Shown piece by piece: positions 1-6,250 of a DNA stretch of 8,959 nt. The notes below the pieces were generated by a model, which was not told the DNA's origin, made no database searches, and worked only from the letters and a program-made list of their open reading frames with translations. Source of the DNA: Hyphomicrobiales bacterium (GTDB taxonomy: Bacteria > Pseudomonadota > Alphaproteobacteria > Rhizobiales > CAYWUX01); assembly GCA_028279265.1 (NCBI GenBank), contig JANQOC010000333.1, positions 1 to 8,959 of the forward strand. Direction: 5' to 3'. Every line of letters begins with the position of its first letter. The first letter of the stretch is position 1. The position numbers and the translations under genes were made by a program.

Positions 1-191
1 TGCTGGAACTCGAAATAACCCGGTTTTCTCCTGTCATTCTCGAGTAACTCCAAGGCCCCTGATCTACCGCGAACACCCTGCACGAGCCGTATTAAAAGCG
101 CGGGGTCTATGGCCATAGTTTCGCCCATGGAGTCGGCGGCTTTAGCCTTGTTCTCCAGATCCCTCAAAAACTGATCAATCTGTGATTGCAT
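1..191 (-). CDS. Hypothetical protein, N-terminal part (runs off the left edge)
   Basis: An open frame begins at an ATG at 191-189 and stays open for 63 codons to the window edge, so only the N-terminus is visible. The protein begins MQSQIDQFLRDLENKAKAAD and continues with a stretch rich in charged residues and leucine that looks helical (LLIRLVQGVRGRSGALELL, about residues 32-50). No signal peptide, membrane segment or catalytic motif is visible, and I do not recognise the family. No Shine-Dalgarno sequence is obvious: the bases just upstream are an AT-rich palindrome (193-202) containing GATAAT, which resembles a -10 box and leaves only five bases before the ATG. The message could therefore be leaderless, or the true start could lie further in, for example at internal ATG codons about residues 22 and 26. 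It reads away from the Pho cluster, so a functional link to phosphate is not implied. Confidence 0.55.
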   Translation of the reverse strand, partial: MQSQIDQFLRDLENKAKAADSMGETMAIDPALLIRLVQGVRGRSGALELLENDRRKPGYFEFQ

Positions 192-444
192 CGATAATTA
201 TCAAATGTAGTTGGTCTGACAACTATTCAGATTTGATTCATCGGAATGGATCAATAATTTCGATAAATTTGTCCCCACCTATAGATCTGTAGGGGAATAG
301 GTGCTGTGAAATCATTGGCATCCGGATTTATATTTACAGACTGGCTGGAGAAACCGGTAGATACAGGGGACAATCCATTTTCAGCGGTGAGCTGATCTGG
401 TAAAATCCATCTCAAACTGGCCGGCAAAAAATTTGAGAGGCATG
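192..444. other. Intergenic region between two divergent reading frames
   Basis: About 250 bases lie between the partial minus-strand gene and the small plus-strand ORF. The region is AT-richer than its surroundings and I see no convincing gene in it. It contains the 18-base palindromic element at 208-225, the perfect 10-base palindrome at 193-202, an inverted repeat CACCTAT/ATAGGTG (276-282 and 297-303), and an 8-base inverted pair TTGTCCCC/GGGGACAA (269-276 and 366-373). No good match to a sigma-70 promoter with proper spacing was found on the plus strand. No Pho box was seen. Confidence 0.5.
208..225. promoter_or_regulatory. Possible operator: 6-base inverted repeat ahead of the left-edge gene
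   Basis: TAGTTG (208-213) and CAACTA (220-225) are perfect inverted arms around a six-base centre, GTCTGA, giving an 18-base dyad typical in size of a dimeric repressor site. It lies 16 bases upstream of the putative ATG of the left-edge gene and just upstream of the perfect palindrome GATAATTATC (193-202), whose first half could act as a -10 box. That it binds a regulator is inference from position and symmetry only. Confidence 0.3.
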
Positions 445-738
445 ATGCTGGATCGCGAGCAAATCGAAAACTGGGACAAAGGCGAAATGTTGCCGCGTTC
501 CAGGCCCGGTTTAAAAGACCGGAAGATCGAGCAGGACACGAGCGCCCCGGACTTAGTCGCTCAAGACGTGTCCCCACAAGAAGTGAGCGTCGAAGAGATG
601 GACACTCAAGTCACGGATACCAAGGAAACCCGACTTGATACTCCGCCCAGGATGAAGTCGCCAGACACCGCGACCAAACCGCGCTCACAAAAAACAGGTT
701 TGTTGCGAAGACTGCTGCGCCGCTTGTTCAAATCGTAA
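445..738 (+). CDS. Small hypothetical protein with an amphipathic basic C-terminal tail
   Basis: The frame is open from a TTG at 433. I prefer the ATG at 445 (97 residues) because GAGAGG at 435-440 sits four bases ahead of it; the ATG at 442 is only one base from that motif. The protein is hydrophilic, with no signal peptide and no membrane-length hydrophobic segment. Residues about 33-80 are rich in D, E, T, S and P and look disordered. The end is sharply different: GLLRRLLRRLFKS, a short helix with alternating leucine pairs and arginine pairs that could bind membrane, nucleic acid or an acidic protein. I recognise no family. It converges on phoB with 30 bases between the stop codons and no obvious terminator. 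It might be a spurious ORF; a ribosome site and a coherent composition argue mildly for a real gene. Confidence 0.42.
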   Translation: MLDREQIENWDKGEMLPRSRPGLKDRKIEQDTSAPDLVAQDVSPQEVSVEEMDTQVTDTKETRLDTPPRMKSPDTATKPRSQKTGLLRRLLRRLFKS

Positions 739-768
739 GCACGCCAACGCGCAAATTAGCCGCGGAGC

Positions 769-1470
769 TCAACCTTCGAAATCCAGGGAATATCCGGCCC
801 CTCGGACGGTTCTGATGGGATCTGGGTTTTCACCAAACTTAAGAGCTTTTCTGAGGCGGCCTACATGCACGTCGACAGTCCTGAGATCAATGAACGTATC
901 CTGGCCCCAAACCCGGTCGAGAAGACTTTCCCGACTCCAGACACGCTTGGGTTTTTCCATGAATGTCATCAGCAATCTATACTCGATGGGACCAAGTTTT
1001 ACGGGATGACCACTTCGGGTCACGCGATGCATTTCCGAATCCAACTGAATATCGCCGAACTCGAGGGTGGCCCCGACACCGCTCGGCCGGGTCCGGCGCA
1101 ACAAGGCGCGCACACGGGCAATCAGTTCGTTGATGGAATAAGGCTTGACGATGTAGTCATCGGCGCCGGTGTTAAGCCCCCTCACCTTATCCGCCTCTTC
1201 CCCGCGCGCCGTCAGCATGATGATGGGAATGTTCTTAGTTGCACTTTTTGATTTCAGTTGCCGGCAAACCTCGATTCCCGGAACACTGGGCAACATCCAG
1301 TCCAGGACGATCAGATCCGGTTCCTGTTCTTCAGCGAGCAAGAGCGCCTCTTCGCCATCCATCGCCTGAAGCAAGCGAAATCCTTCAGAGCCCAAATTGT
1401 AGCTCAGGACCTCAAGCTGCGCCGGCTCATCTTCAACAATTAATACAAGAGGATTTGAAATATTTTCCAT
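769..1470 (-). CDS. phoB: Phosphate regulon response regulator PhoB (OmpR/PhoB family)
   Basis: This is the DNA-binding regulator that, once phosphorylated by PhoR, binds Pho boxes and recruits RNA polymerase. The length, 233 residues, is normal for PhoB. Receiver domain (about 7-125): acidic pocket E13/D14, phospho-acceptor D57 in VLDWMLPSVPG, switch residue T87 in MLTARGEEADKV, and K109 in DDYIVKP. The winged-helix domain follows at about 135-231, with the family motifs EYRLLMTFMEKP, LLDRVWG, RTVDVHVGRLRKAL and IRTVRGAGYSL. The start is the ATG at 1470; the ribosome site ahead of it is weak, and the gene starts only 11 bases after the phoU stop, so translational coupling to phoU is likely. 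It is the last gene of the pst operon, so it should be autoinduced through the Pho box ahead of pstS. Confidence 0.96.
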   Translation of the reverse strand: MENISNPLVLIVEDEPAQLEVLSYNLGSEGFRLLQAMDGEEALLLAEEQEPDLIVLDWMLPSVPGIEVCRQLKSKSATKNIPIIMLTARGEEADKVRGLNTGADDYIVKPYSINELIARVRALLRRTRPSGVGATLEFGDIQLDSEMHRVTRSGHPVKLGPIEYRLLMTFMEKPKRVWSRESLLDRVWGQDTFIDLRTVDVHVGRLRKALKFGENPDPIRTVRGAGYSLDFEG

Positions 1471-1481
1471 CGTTTAAACCA

Positions 1482-2222
1482 TTAATCGCACTTCAATTCA
1501 TCTGCTTCGTCTGAATCGATCGTTGTCGAACTCGTCGTATCACTTTTGGGCCTTTCATCCTCCAACATCTTGCCGCTGACGAAATAATAGACTTTCTCCG
1601 CAATGCTCGTGGCATGATCTCCCATACGTTCGATATTCTTGGCAATGAACAAAAGATGCATGCAGTCGGATATGGATCTTGGATCCTCCATCATGTGTGT
1701 CAGCAATTCGCGAAACAGAGTATTGTGCATCTGGTCCACATTTCTGTCCCGGAGCCAGACATCGGTAGCCTTATCCTGATCTCTCCGCTTCAAGGCATCG
1801 AGAACGTCATGGACCATTTCCTGCACAAAATCGTTCATGGACTCAATGGTTATATCCGCCGAACCCAATTGCCGTCCATTGACGAGAACATTCACTCGCT
1901 TTGCAATATTCTTGCAATAATCCCCTATTCTTTCCAGATTTGCGGCGATCTTGGGGGCAATGACCACCATGCGCAAGTCCTGGGCTTTAGGTGATCTCAG
2001 GGCAAGGATACGCACGGTGCAGTTATCGATTTCGAACTCAAGGTTGTCGATGGCCTTGTCGGTAATGATAACTTTTTCGCCGATCTCCACGTCTCGACGG
2101 ATCAAGGACCTGGCGGCGTTCTCAATTTGATTTTCGACCAGCGCTCCCATTTCCAGGAGCAATGTTTCTATCTGATTGAGATCATCATCAAACGATGAAA
2201 CAATATGACTGTCGCGGCTCAT
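1482..2222 (-). CDS. phoU: Phosphate signalling regulator PhoU
   Basis: PhoU is a cytoplasmic helical protein that links the Pst transporter to PhoR and keeps the Pho response off when phosphate is plentiful. The protein shows the two repeated three-helix PhoU domains, each with the metal-binding acidic motif: ERIGDYCKNIAKR (from residue 97) in the first and ERMGDHATSIAEK (from 198) in the second. The frame is open from a TTG at 2240, but I place the start at the ATG at 2222 because GGAG lies seven bases ahead of it; this gives 246 residues. The last 25 residues or so are an acidic, Ser/Thr-rich tail beyond the folded domain. The gene lies 26 bases after pstB and 11 bases before phoB. Confidence 0.95.
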   Translation of the reverse strand: MSRDSHIVSSFDDDLNQIETLLLEMGALVENQIENAARSLIRRDVEIGEKVIITDKAIDNLEFEIDNCTVRILALRSPKAQDLRMVVIAPKIAANLERIGDYCKNIAKRVNVLVNGRQLGSADITIESMNDFVQEMVHDVLDALKRRDQDKATDVWLRDRNVDQMHNTLFRELLTHMMEDPRSISDCMHLLFIAKNIERMGDHATSIAEKVYYFVSGKMLEDERPKSDTTSSTTIDSDEADELKCD

Positions 2223-2248
2223 CTTTCCGCTCCGAAGCAATGAGGTCT

Positions 2249-3097
2249 CTAACCTATTCTGCCTGTAATATAACTTTCCGTACGCTCGTCGTTGGGAGAC
2301 GTAAAGATCATGTCCGTGTCGCCTTCCTCGACAAGATAGCCAAGATGGAAAAACGCAGTTTTTTGGGACACCCGCGCTGCCTGTTGCATCGAGTGCGTGA
2401 CAATGACGATCGTATAATTCTGTTTCAGTTCGTCGATCAGCTCCTCAATCCGGGCTGTAGCAATGGGGTCGAGTGCCGAACACGGCTCATCCATGAGAAT
2501 AACGTCCGGGCTGACGGCAATCGCCCGGGCAATACACAGGCGCTGCTGCTGTCCGCCGGACAAACCCGTTCCGGGTTCCTTCAATCTGTCTTTGACTTCA
2601 TCGAACAACCCGGCGCGCTTCAGACTTGTTTCGACGATTTCCTCCAGATCTGTTTTGTTGGAACCCATTCCATGAATTTTCGGTCCGTAGGCTATGTTGT
2701 CGAATATGGATTTGGGAAAGGGATTCGGTTTTTGAAAGACCATGCCCACATGGGCACGCAACTGCACGGGGTCGACCTTCGGATCATAGACATCCATATC
2801 ATCAAGCAGGATCTTTCCTGTCACGCGGCACCCCTCGATCACATCGTTCATGCGGTTTAGAGCCCTAATAAAAGTTGACTTCCCGCATCCGGAAGGACCG
2901 ATGAGGGCGGTCACGGATTTCTCGTAGATATTCAGATCAACATCAAACAGCGCCTGTTTTTCCCCATAGTAGACGCTGACTTTCTTCGCTTTCATTTTAG
3001 GATTTAACGCAGCAGTTTCCCCCGGCTTTTCCGAGACGCCCGTCGCAGGCACGGTTGACTTTTCGATTTCCTGGTCCATACCGACTTGTGGTTCCAT
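2249..3097 (-). CDS. pstB: Phosphate ABC transporter ATP-binding protein PstB
   Basis: PstB is the ATPase subunit that powers phosphate import through PstC/PstA. All ABC motifs are intact in the 282 residues: Walker A GPSGCGKST (67-75), the Q-loop around Q122 in MVFQKPNPFPKS, the signature LSGGQQQR (179-186), Walker B VILMDEP (199-205), the D-loop SALD (207-210), and the switch histidine H235 in IVTHS. Residues 1-34 form a hydrophilic extension ahead of the ABC fold, longer than in E. coli PstB. A good ribosome site, GGGAG, stands upstream of the ATG at 3097 and supports that start, although the in-frame Met7 is also possible. The gene starts 18 bases after the pstA stop; its own stop is TAG. 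Confidence 0.97.
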   Translation of the reverse strand: MEPQVGMDQEIEKSTVPATGVSEKPGETAALNPKMKAKKVSVYYGEKQALFDVDLNIYEKSVTALIGPSGCGKSTFIRALNRMNDVIEGCRVTGKILLDDMDVYDPKVDPVQLRAHVGMVFQKPNPFPKSIFDNIAYGPKIHGMGSNKTDLEEIVETSLKRAGLFDEVKDRLKEPGTGLSGGQQQRLCIARAIAVSPDVILMDEPCSALDPIATARIEELIDELKQNYTIVIVTHSMQQAARVSQKTAFFHLGYLVEEGDTDMIFTSPNDERTESYITGRIG

Positions 3098-3115
3098 TCT
3101 AGTATCTCTCCCGCT

Positions 3116-4765
3116 TTACCAACTGCGTTCAAATCTCTGTCTCATGAAAATAGCAATCGCATTCATGATGACCAAAAAACCCAGCAACACCAAAATAGCC
3201 GCGGAGGTTCGCGAAACAAAGCCCCTTTCAGGACTATCCGCCCAGCTGAAGATCTGCGTGGGCAGGGCTGTTGCCGGTTCCAAAATACCGCCTGGCGCCG
3301 CGGTTATGAACGCGTTCATTCCGATTAGCAACAGGGGCGCCGTTTCACCCAGAGCCTGGGCCAGACCGATAATCGTGCCGGTCAAAATGCCGGGCATGGC
3401 CAGCGGTAACACATGATGAATCACAACCTGATGCCTCGATGCTCCCACACCGAGGGCCGCTTCCCGAACCGATGGCGGAACGGCTTTCAACGCCGCTCGC
3501 GTGGCAATAATAATCGTCGGCAGGGTCATAAGCGACAACACCATACCGCCAACGAGCGGTGCCGACCTGGGCATCCCGAAAAAGCCGAGGAACACGGCGA
3601 GGCCGAGCAGGCCAAACACCACCGAAGGAACCGCCGCCAGATTGTTGATGTTGACTTCAATCAAATCCGTGTAGCGATTTTTTGGCGCAAATTCCTCGAG
3701 ATAAACGGCTGCCGATATGCCAACGGGGAAGCTGATGAGAAAACACACAAGCAGGGTATAGAAAGAACCGACAATCGCGCCGGCCAACCCGGCCTGCTCC
3801 GGAAACCGGCTGTCCGAGTTGAAAAACAATTCCCAGTTAAAGGGTGTGCTTATCAGGTTTTTTTCGTTCAGGGCTTTGTACTGCTCAATCTGCTTGGCGG
3901 AATCAAATCTTGGATTGGTCACGAACGGTTCAGACCCTTTATTGAGCACGTCATAATGCTCGGAAACAGGAACTTTTACCTGCACGGTCTGTCCTACCAC
4001 ACCCGGATTTTGTTGCACGAAGTTCTTCACGGCATCAGCGGCGTTGTCGGCCAAAATCGGTTCATAGGAGCTAGGCTGATAATTCAAAAAATAACTTCTC
4101 AGGCCTTCCTTGACGACCCCTTCATAGTCACCGGCGTCAAGATCCTGAGCCGCCACTTTTTCCGGATCGATGAAGGCATCGATTTGAACAACCGTCACGT
4201 CGTTTTCGATACTGACGACATTTCTGTCTTGCAGCGATTTGAACAATTGCTTTTCGCGCTGTGACAGTGCCGCAATCTGTGATGGAATGACCTTCTTGTG
4301 TAACTGATCAAAGGGATCTGAAAGGGGTAAGGCAATCTTGATTGTCTGCCCCACGAGTTCAGGGTTGGCCACCACATAGTCGCGAACAATGAACCGCGCC
4401 TGAGAACTCAGGATCCGGTCTACATTGCGCAGATCCCGTCTTCCGCTCACTTCCGGGAAGTTGCTCCGGAAAGCGTTTCTGACGATGACACGGTAACTGC
4501 CTTTACCGGGTTCATCGCGCTTGATACTTGGATGATCCAGCGGGATTTCGACCAGTACCTTGGTCTGAACGAATGACTTATAGCCGGTTTGCACCAGAGA
4601 AAAGACAAGGATGCCAAGGAGCAATACGGCCAGGCTAATGGCACCGAGACCGAAAAGCTGCAGACGCCTGTCCGCGGCATAGCGCCGTTTCACATTCTTG
4701 AGCTGTTGCTCGGAACCCCACTCAATGCGATGGCCTTGAGTTGGTTTTATGGCCGTATCACTCAT
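3116..4765 (-). CDS. pstA: Phosphate ABC transporter permease PstA with enlarged periplasmic domain
   Basis: PstA is one of two membrane subunits that form the phosphate channel. The frame extends upstream to an ATG at 4807, but the ATG at 4765 is preferred: GAGAA lies seven bases ahead and the start overlaps the pstC stop by eight bases (ATGAGTGA), a typical coupled junction. The protein is 549 residues. Order: cytoplasmic start, first membrane helix about 38-58, a large periplasmic segment about 62-322 (DUF3333 type), then the conserved permease core about 325-545 with five or so helices. The EAA loop is at about 437-474 (GASRHQVVIHHVLPLAMPG, ending ALGET). The protein is clearly longer than the roughly 430-residue alphaproteobacterial PstA proteins I know of. 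The excess is explained by two similar copies of a periplasmic module (69-185 and 189-306), reported separately. Confidence 0.95.
   Translation of the reverse strand: MSDTAIKPTQGHRIEWGSEQQLKNVKRRYAADRRLQLFGLGAISLAVLLLGILVFSLVQTGYKSFVQTKVLVEIPLDHPSIKRDEPGKGSYRVIVRNAFRSNFPEVSGRRDLRNVDRILSSQARFIVRDYVVANPELVGQTIKIALPLSDPFDQLHKKVIPSQIAALSQREKQLFKSLQDRNVVSIENDVTVVQIDAFIDPEKVAAQDLDAGDYEGVVKEGLRSYFLNYQPSSYEPILADNAADAVKNFVQQNPGVVGQTVQVKVPVSEHYDVLNKGSEPFVTNPRFDSAKQIEQYKALNEKNLISTPFNWELFFNSDSRFPEQAGLAGAIVGSFYTLLVCFLISFPVGISAAVYLEEFAPKNRYTDLIEVNINNLAAVPSVVFGLLGLAVFLGFFGMPRSAPLVGGMVLSLMTLPTIIIATRAALKAVPPSVREAALGVGASRHQVVIHHVLPLAMPGILTGTIIGLAQALGETAPLLLIGMNAFITAAPGGILEPATALPTQIFSWADSPERGFVSRTSAAILVLLGFLVIMNAIAIFMRQRFERSW
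3848..4561 (-). repeat. Tandem duplication inside pstA (two periplasmic modules of about 119 residues)
   Basis: Copy A covers PstA residues about 69-185 (4211-4561) and copy B about 189-306 (3848-4201). Matching points keep an offset of 119-121 residues. Examples are NPELVGQTIKIALPLSD (134-150) against NPGVVGQTVQVKVPVSE (253-269), and the module ends KQLFKSLQDRNVVS against KQIEQYKALNEKNLIS. An acidic segment followed by a V(R/K)xxxRSxF-like stretch also recurs (about 95-103 and 218-226). DNA identity between copies looks low, so the duplication is old. The alignment was done by eye. Confidence 0.7.
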
Positions 4766-6137
4766 ATTTTTCTCGATATTTCTGGACAATTCTGAGAGCA
4801 AGAACATTCAGGCAAAGGGTGACCACAAACAGCACCAGACCCAGGGCAAATGCCGCCAGTGTTTTTGGATTGTCAAATGCCGTATCCCCGATCAGCAGGG
4901 TCACGATCTGTACGGTCACCGTTGTCACGGCTTCAAAGGGATTGGCTGTCAGATTGGCGATTAATCCCGCGGCCATGACCACGATCATGGTTTCTCCGAT
5001 CGCCCGGCTGGTTGCCAGTAATATGCCCCCCATGATCCCCGGTAGGGCCGCCGGCAATAGAACCTTCGTGATCGTTTCGCCTTTGGTCGCGCCTAGTCCA
5101 TAGGATCCCTCTCGCATGGAATTGGGCACGGCGTTGATGGCATCATCCGAAAACGAGGAAATGAAGGGAATGATCATAATGCCCATGACGGCACCGGCGG
5201 CAATGGCGCTGTTGGGCGCAATGTCCATCCCGAGATAGGCACCGAAGTCTCGCATCGCCGGCGCTACGGTCAATACGGCAAAAAATCCGTACACCACTGT
5301 CGGAATGCCCGCGAGAATCTCGAGTATGGGCTTGATGATCGACCGAAACCTAGGGTTCGCGTATTCGGTTAGATAAATAGCCGATAACAGACCCGTTGGC
5401 ACCGCAACCAGCAGCGCCAGGGCAGCGATCAACAGGGTGCCCGTAAATACGGGGATGGCACCGAAGGCACCGCCTGCCGTGACCTGTCCCTCGCGAATGG
5501 GTATTTGGGGCTCCCAATTCAATCCGAAGAAAAACTCTGTAATGGAAACGCGATCAAAAAATCGCATGGCTTCGATCAGCAGGGAAAGGATGATACCGAG
5601 CGTTGTCAGGATCGCGATCATGGAACAGGCGATCATGACAAGGTTCAATACGTTTTCGACCCCATGCCGGGCCCGGAACAGCTGAGAAATCCGCCCCGAA
5701 GTCAGGGCCATGCCGGCCAGCGCAATGGCCACGGCCGCTGCGAACATGGCCCATTGGGCTATGGATTGCCAGCGTAGATAGTTTTCCGCAGCTTCTCTGG
5801 CTTCTGCATCGGGCTCACCGAAGACATTTCCCGCGGCCAGTGACTTGATCTGGCTGATAATAATGTCGATTTGGGACTGGCTCAGGCCCTGAAGCTTGGT
5901 GGCGGATAAACTCTTGACCAGAATCATATCGATGATGGGACCCTGCAGGGTCAGCCATACCAAGACCAGAAGTATCGAAGGAATGCCGACCCAGGAGGCC
6001 ACGTACATGCCATGATAAGGTGGACGCGAATGTAGGCTGCCGATCGTGCCGCCTGAAGAAGACAGGGCTCTCTGGCGGCCGAAAAAATAGCCCAAAACCA
6101 CCAGTATCAGGAGCACTGAGAAAACAATCGATATCAT
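4758..6137 (-). CDS. pstC: Phosphate ABC transporter permease PstC
   Basis: PstC pairs with PstA to form the phosphate-conducting channel in the inner membrane. I start it at the ATG at 6137 (459 residues), where a GGCGG motif lies four bases ahead; the frame is also open from a TTG at 6173 and an ATG at 6152, neither with a better ribosome site. Membrane segments appear at about 2-19, 48-66, 129-145 and 164-188. Between the second and third lies a soluble, Gln/Ala-rich segment (about 72-125), and the transport core follows from about 225 to 450. The EAA loop is at about 347-384, with GLGATKGETITKVLLPAALPG and then SRAIGETM. The two extra N-terminal helices are usual for the extended alphaproteobacterial PstC. 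The stop overlaps the pstA start. Confidence 0.93.
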   Translation of the reverse strand: MISIVFSVLLILVVLGYFFGRQRALSSSGGTIGSLHSRPPYHGMYVASWVGIPSILLVLVWLTLQGPIIDMILVKSLSATKLQGLSQSQIDIIISQIKSLAAGNVFGEPDAEAREAAENYLRWQSIAQWAMFAAAVAIALAGMALTSGRISQLFRARHGVENVLNLVMIACSMIAILTTLGIILSLLIEAMRFFDRVSITEFFFGLNWEPQIPIREGQVTAGGAFGAIPVFTGTLLIAALALLVAVPTGLLSAIYLTEYANPRFRSIIKPILEILAGIPTVVYGFFAVLTVAPAMRDFGAYLGMDIAPNSAIAAGAVMGIMIIPFISSFSDDAINAVPNSMREGSYGLGATKGETITKVLLPAALPGIMGGILLATSRAIGETMIVVMAAGLIANLTANPFEAVTTVTVQIVTLLIGDTAFDNPKTLAAFALGLVLFVVTLCLNVLALRIVQKYREKYE

Positions 6138-6201
6138 TGATCCGCCCCACATCCACCATGTCTGATCAGGCAATCATGGCGTTTACTAAATATTTCAGTG
6201 C

Positions 6202-6232
6202 AAAAGGGCTGATCCGCTTCGAGGATCAGCCC
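6202..6232 (-). terminator. Hairpin with T run between pstS and pstC (partial terminator or RNA-stabilising stem)
   Basis: A perfect 10-base stem (6206-6215 and 6223-6232, GGGCTGATCC / GGATCAGCCC) closes a seven-base loop. In the transcribed minus direction it is followed by TTTTG (6205-6201). It begins about 18 bases after the pstS stop and ends about 65 bases before the pstC start. A hairpin here is well known in pst operons and lets the abundant binding protein be made in excess of the membrane subunits. The T run is short, so partial termination or 3'-end protection is more likely than a full stop. Confidence 0.75.
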
Positions 6233-6250
6233 CCTTGTTTGATAACCCGG

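Noticed and set aside
251..577. 108-codon minus-strand frame overlapping the ORF at 445-738
   Set aside because: It is Arg/Ser/Pro-rich with the look of a shadow frame. The plus-strand alternative has a ribosome site and a more coherent composition.
739..768. Possible terminator between the convergent ORF and phoB
   Set aside because: The 30 bases are GC-rich with scattered CGCG words but form no clean stem followed by a T run on either strand.
2223..2240. TTG start for phoU at 2240
   Set aside because: GGAG stands seven bases ahead of the ATG at 2222 and lies inside the supposed TTG-started extension.
2195..2860. 221-codon plus-strand frame antisense to pstB
   Set aside because: It is opposite intact ABC motifs of PstB and shows no family features or plausible start context.
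3413..4264. 283-codon plus-strand frame antisense to pstA
   Set aside because: It lies wholly opposite pstA, whose permease motifs are unmistakable. Its composition (Arg, His and Asn rich) is that of a shadow frame and it has no recognisable domain.
4766..4807. Upstream ATG start for pstA at 4807
   Set aside because: It would overlap pstC by 50 bases. The ATG at 4765 has a ribosome site and the usual short overlap with the pstC stop.
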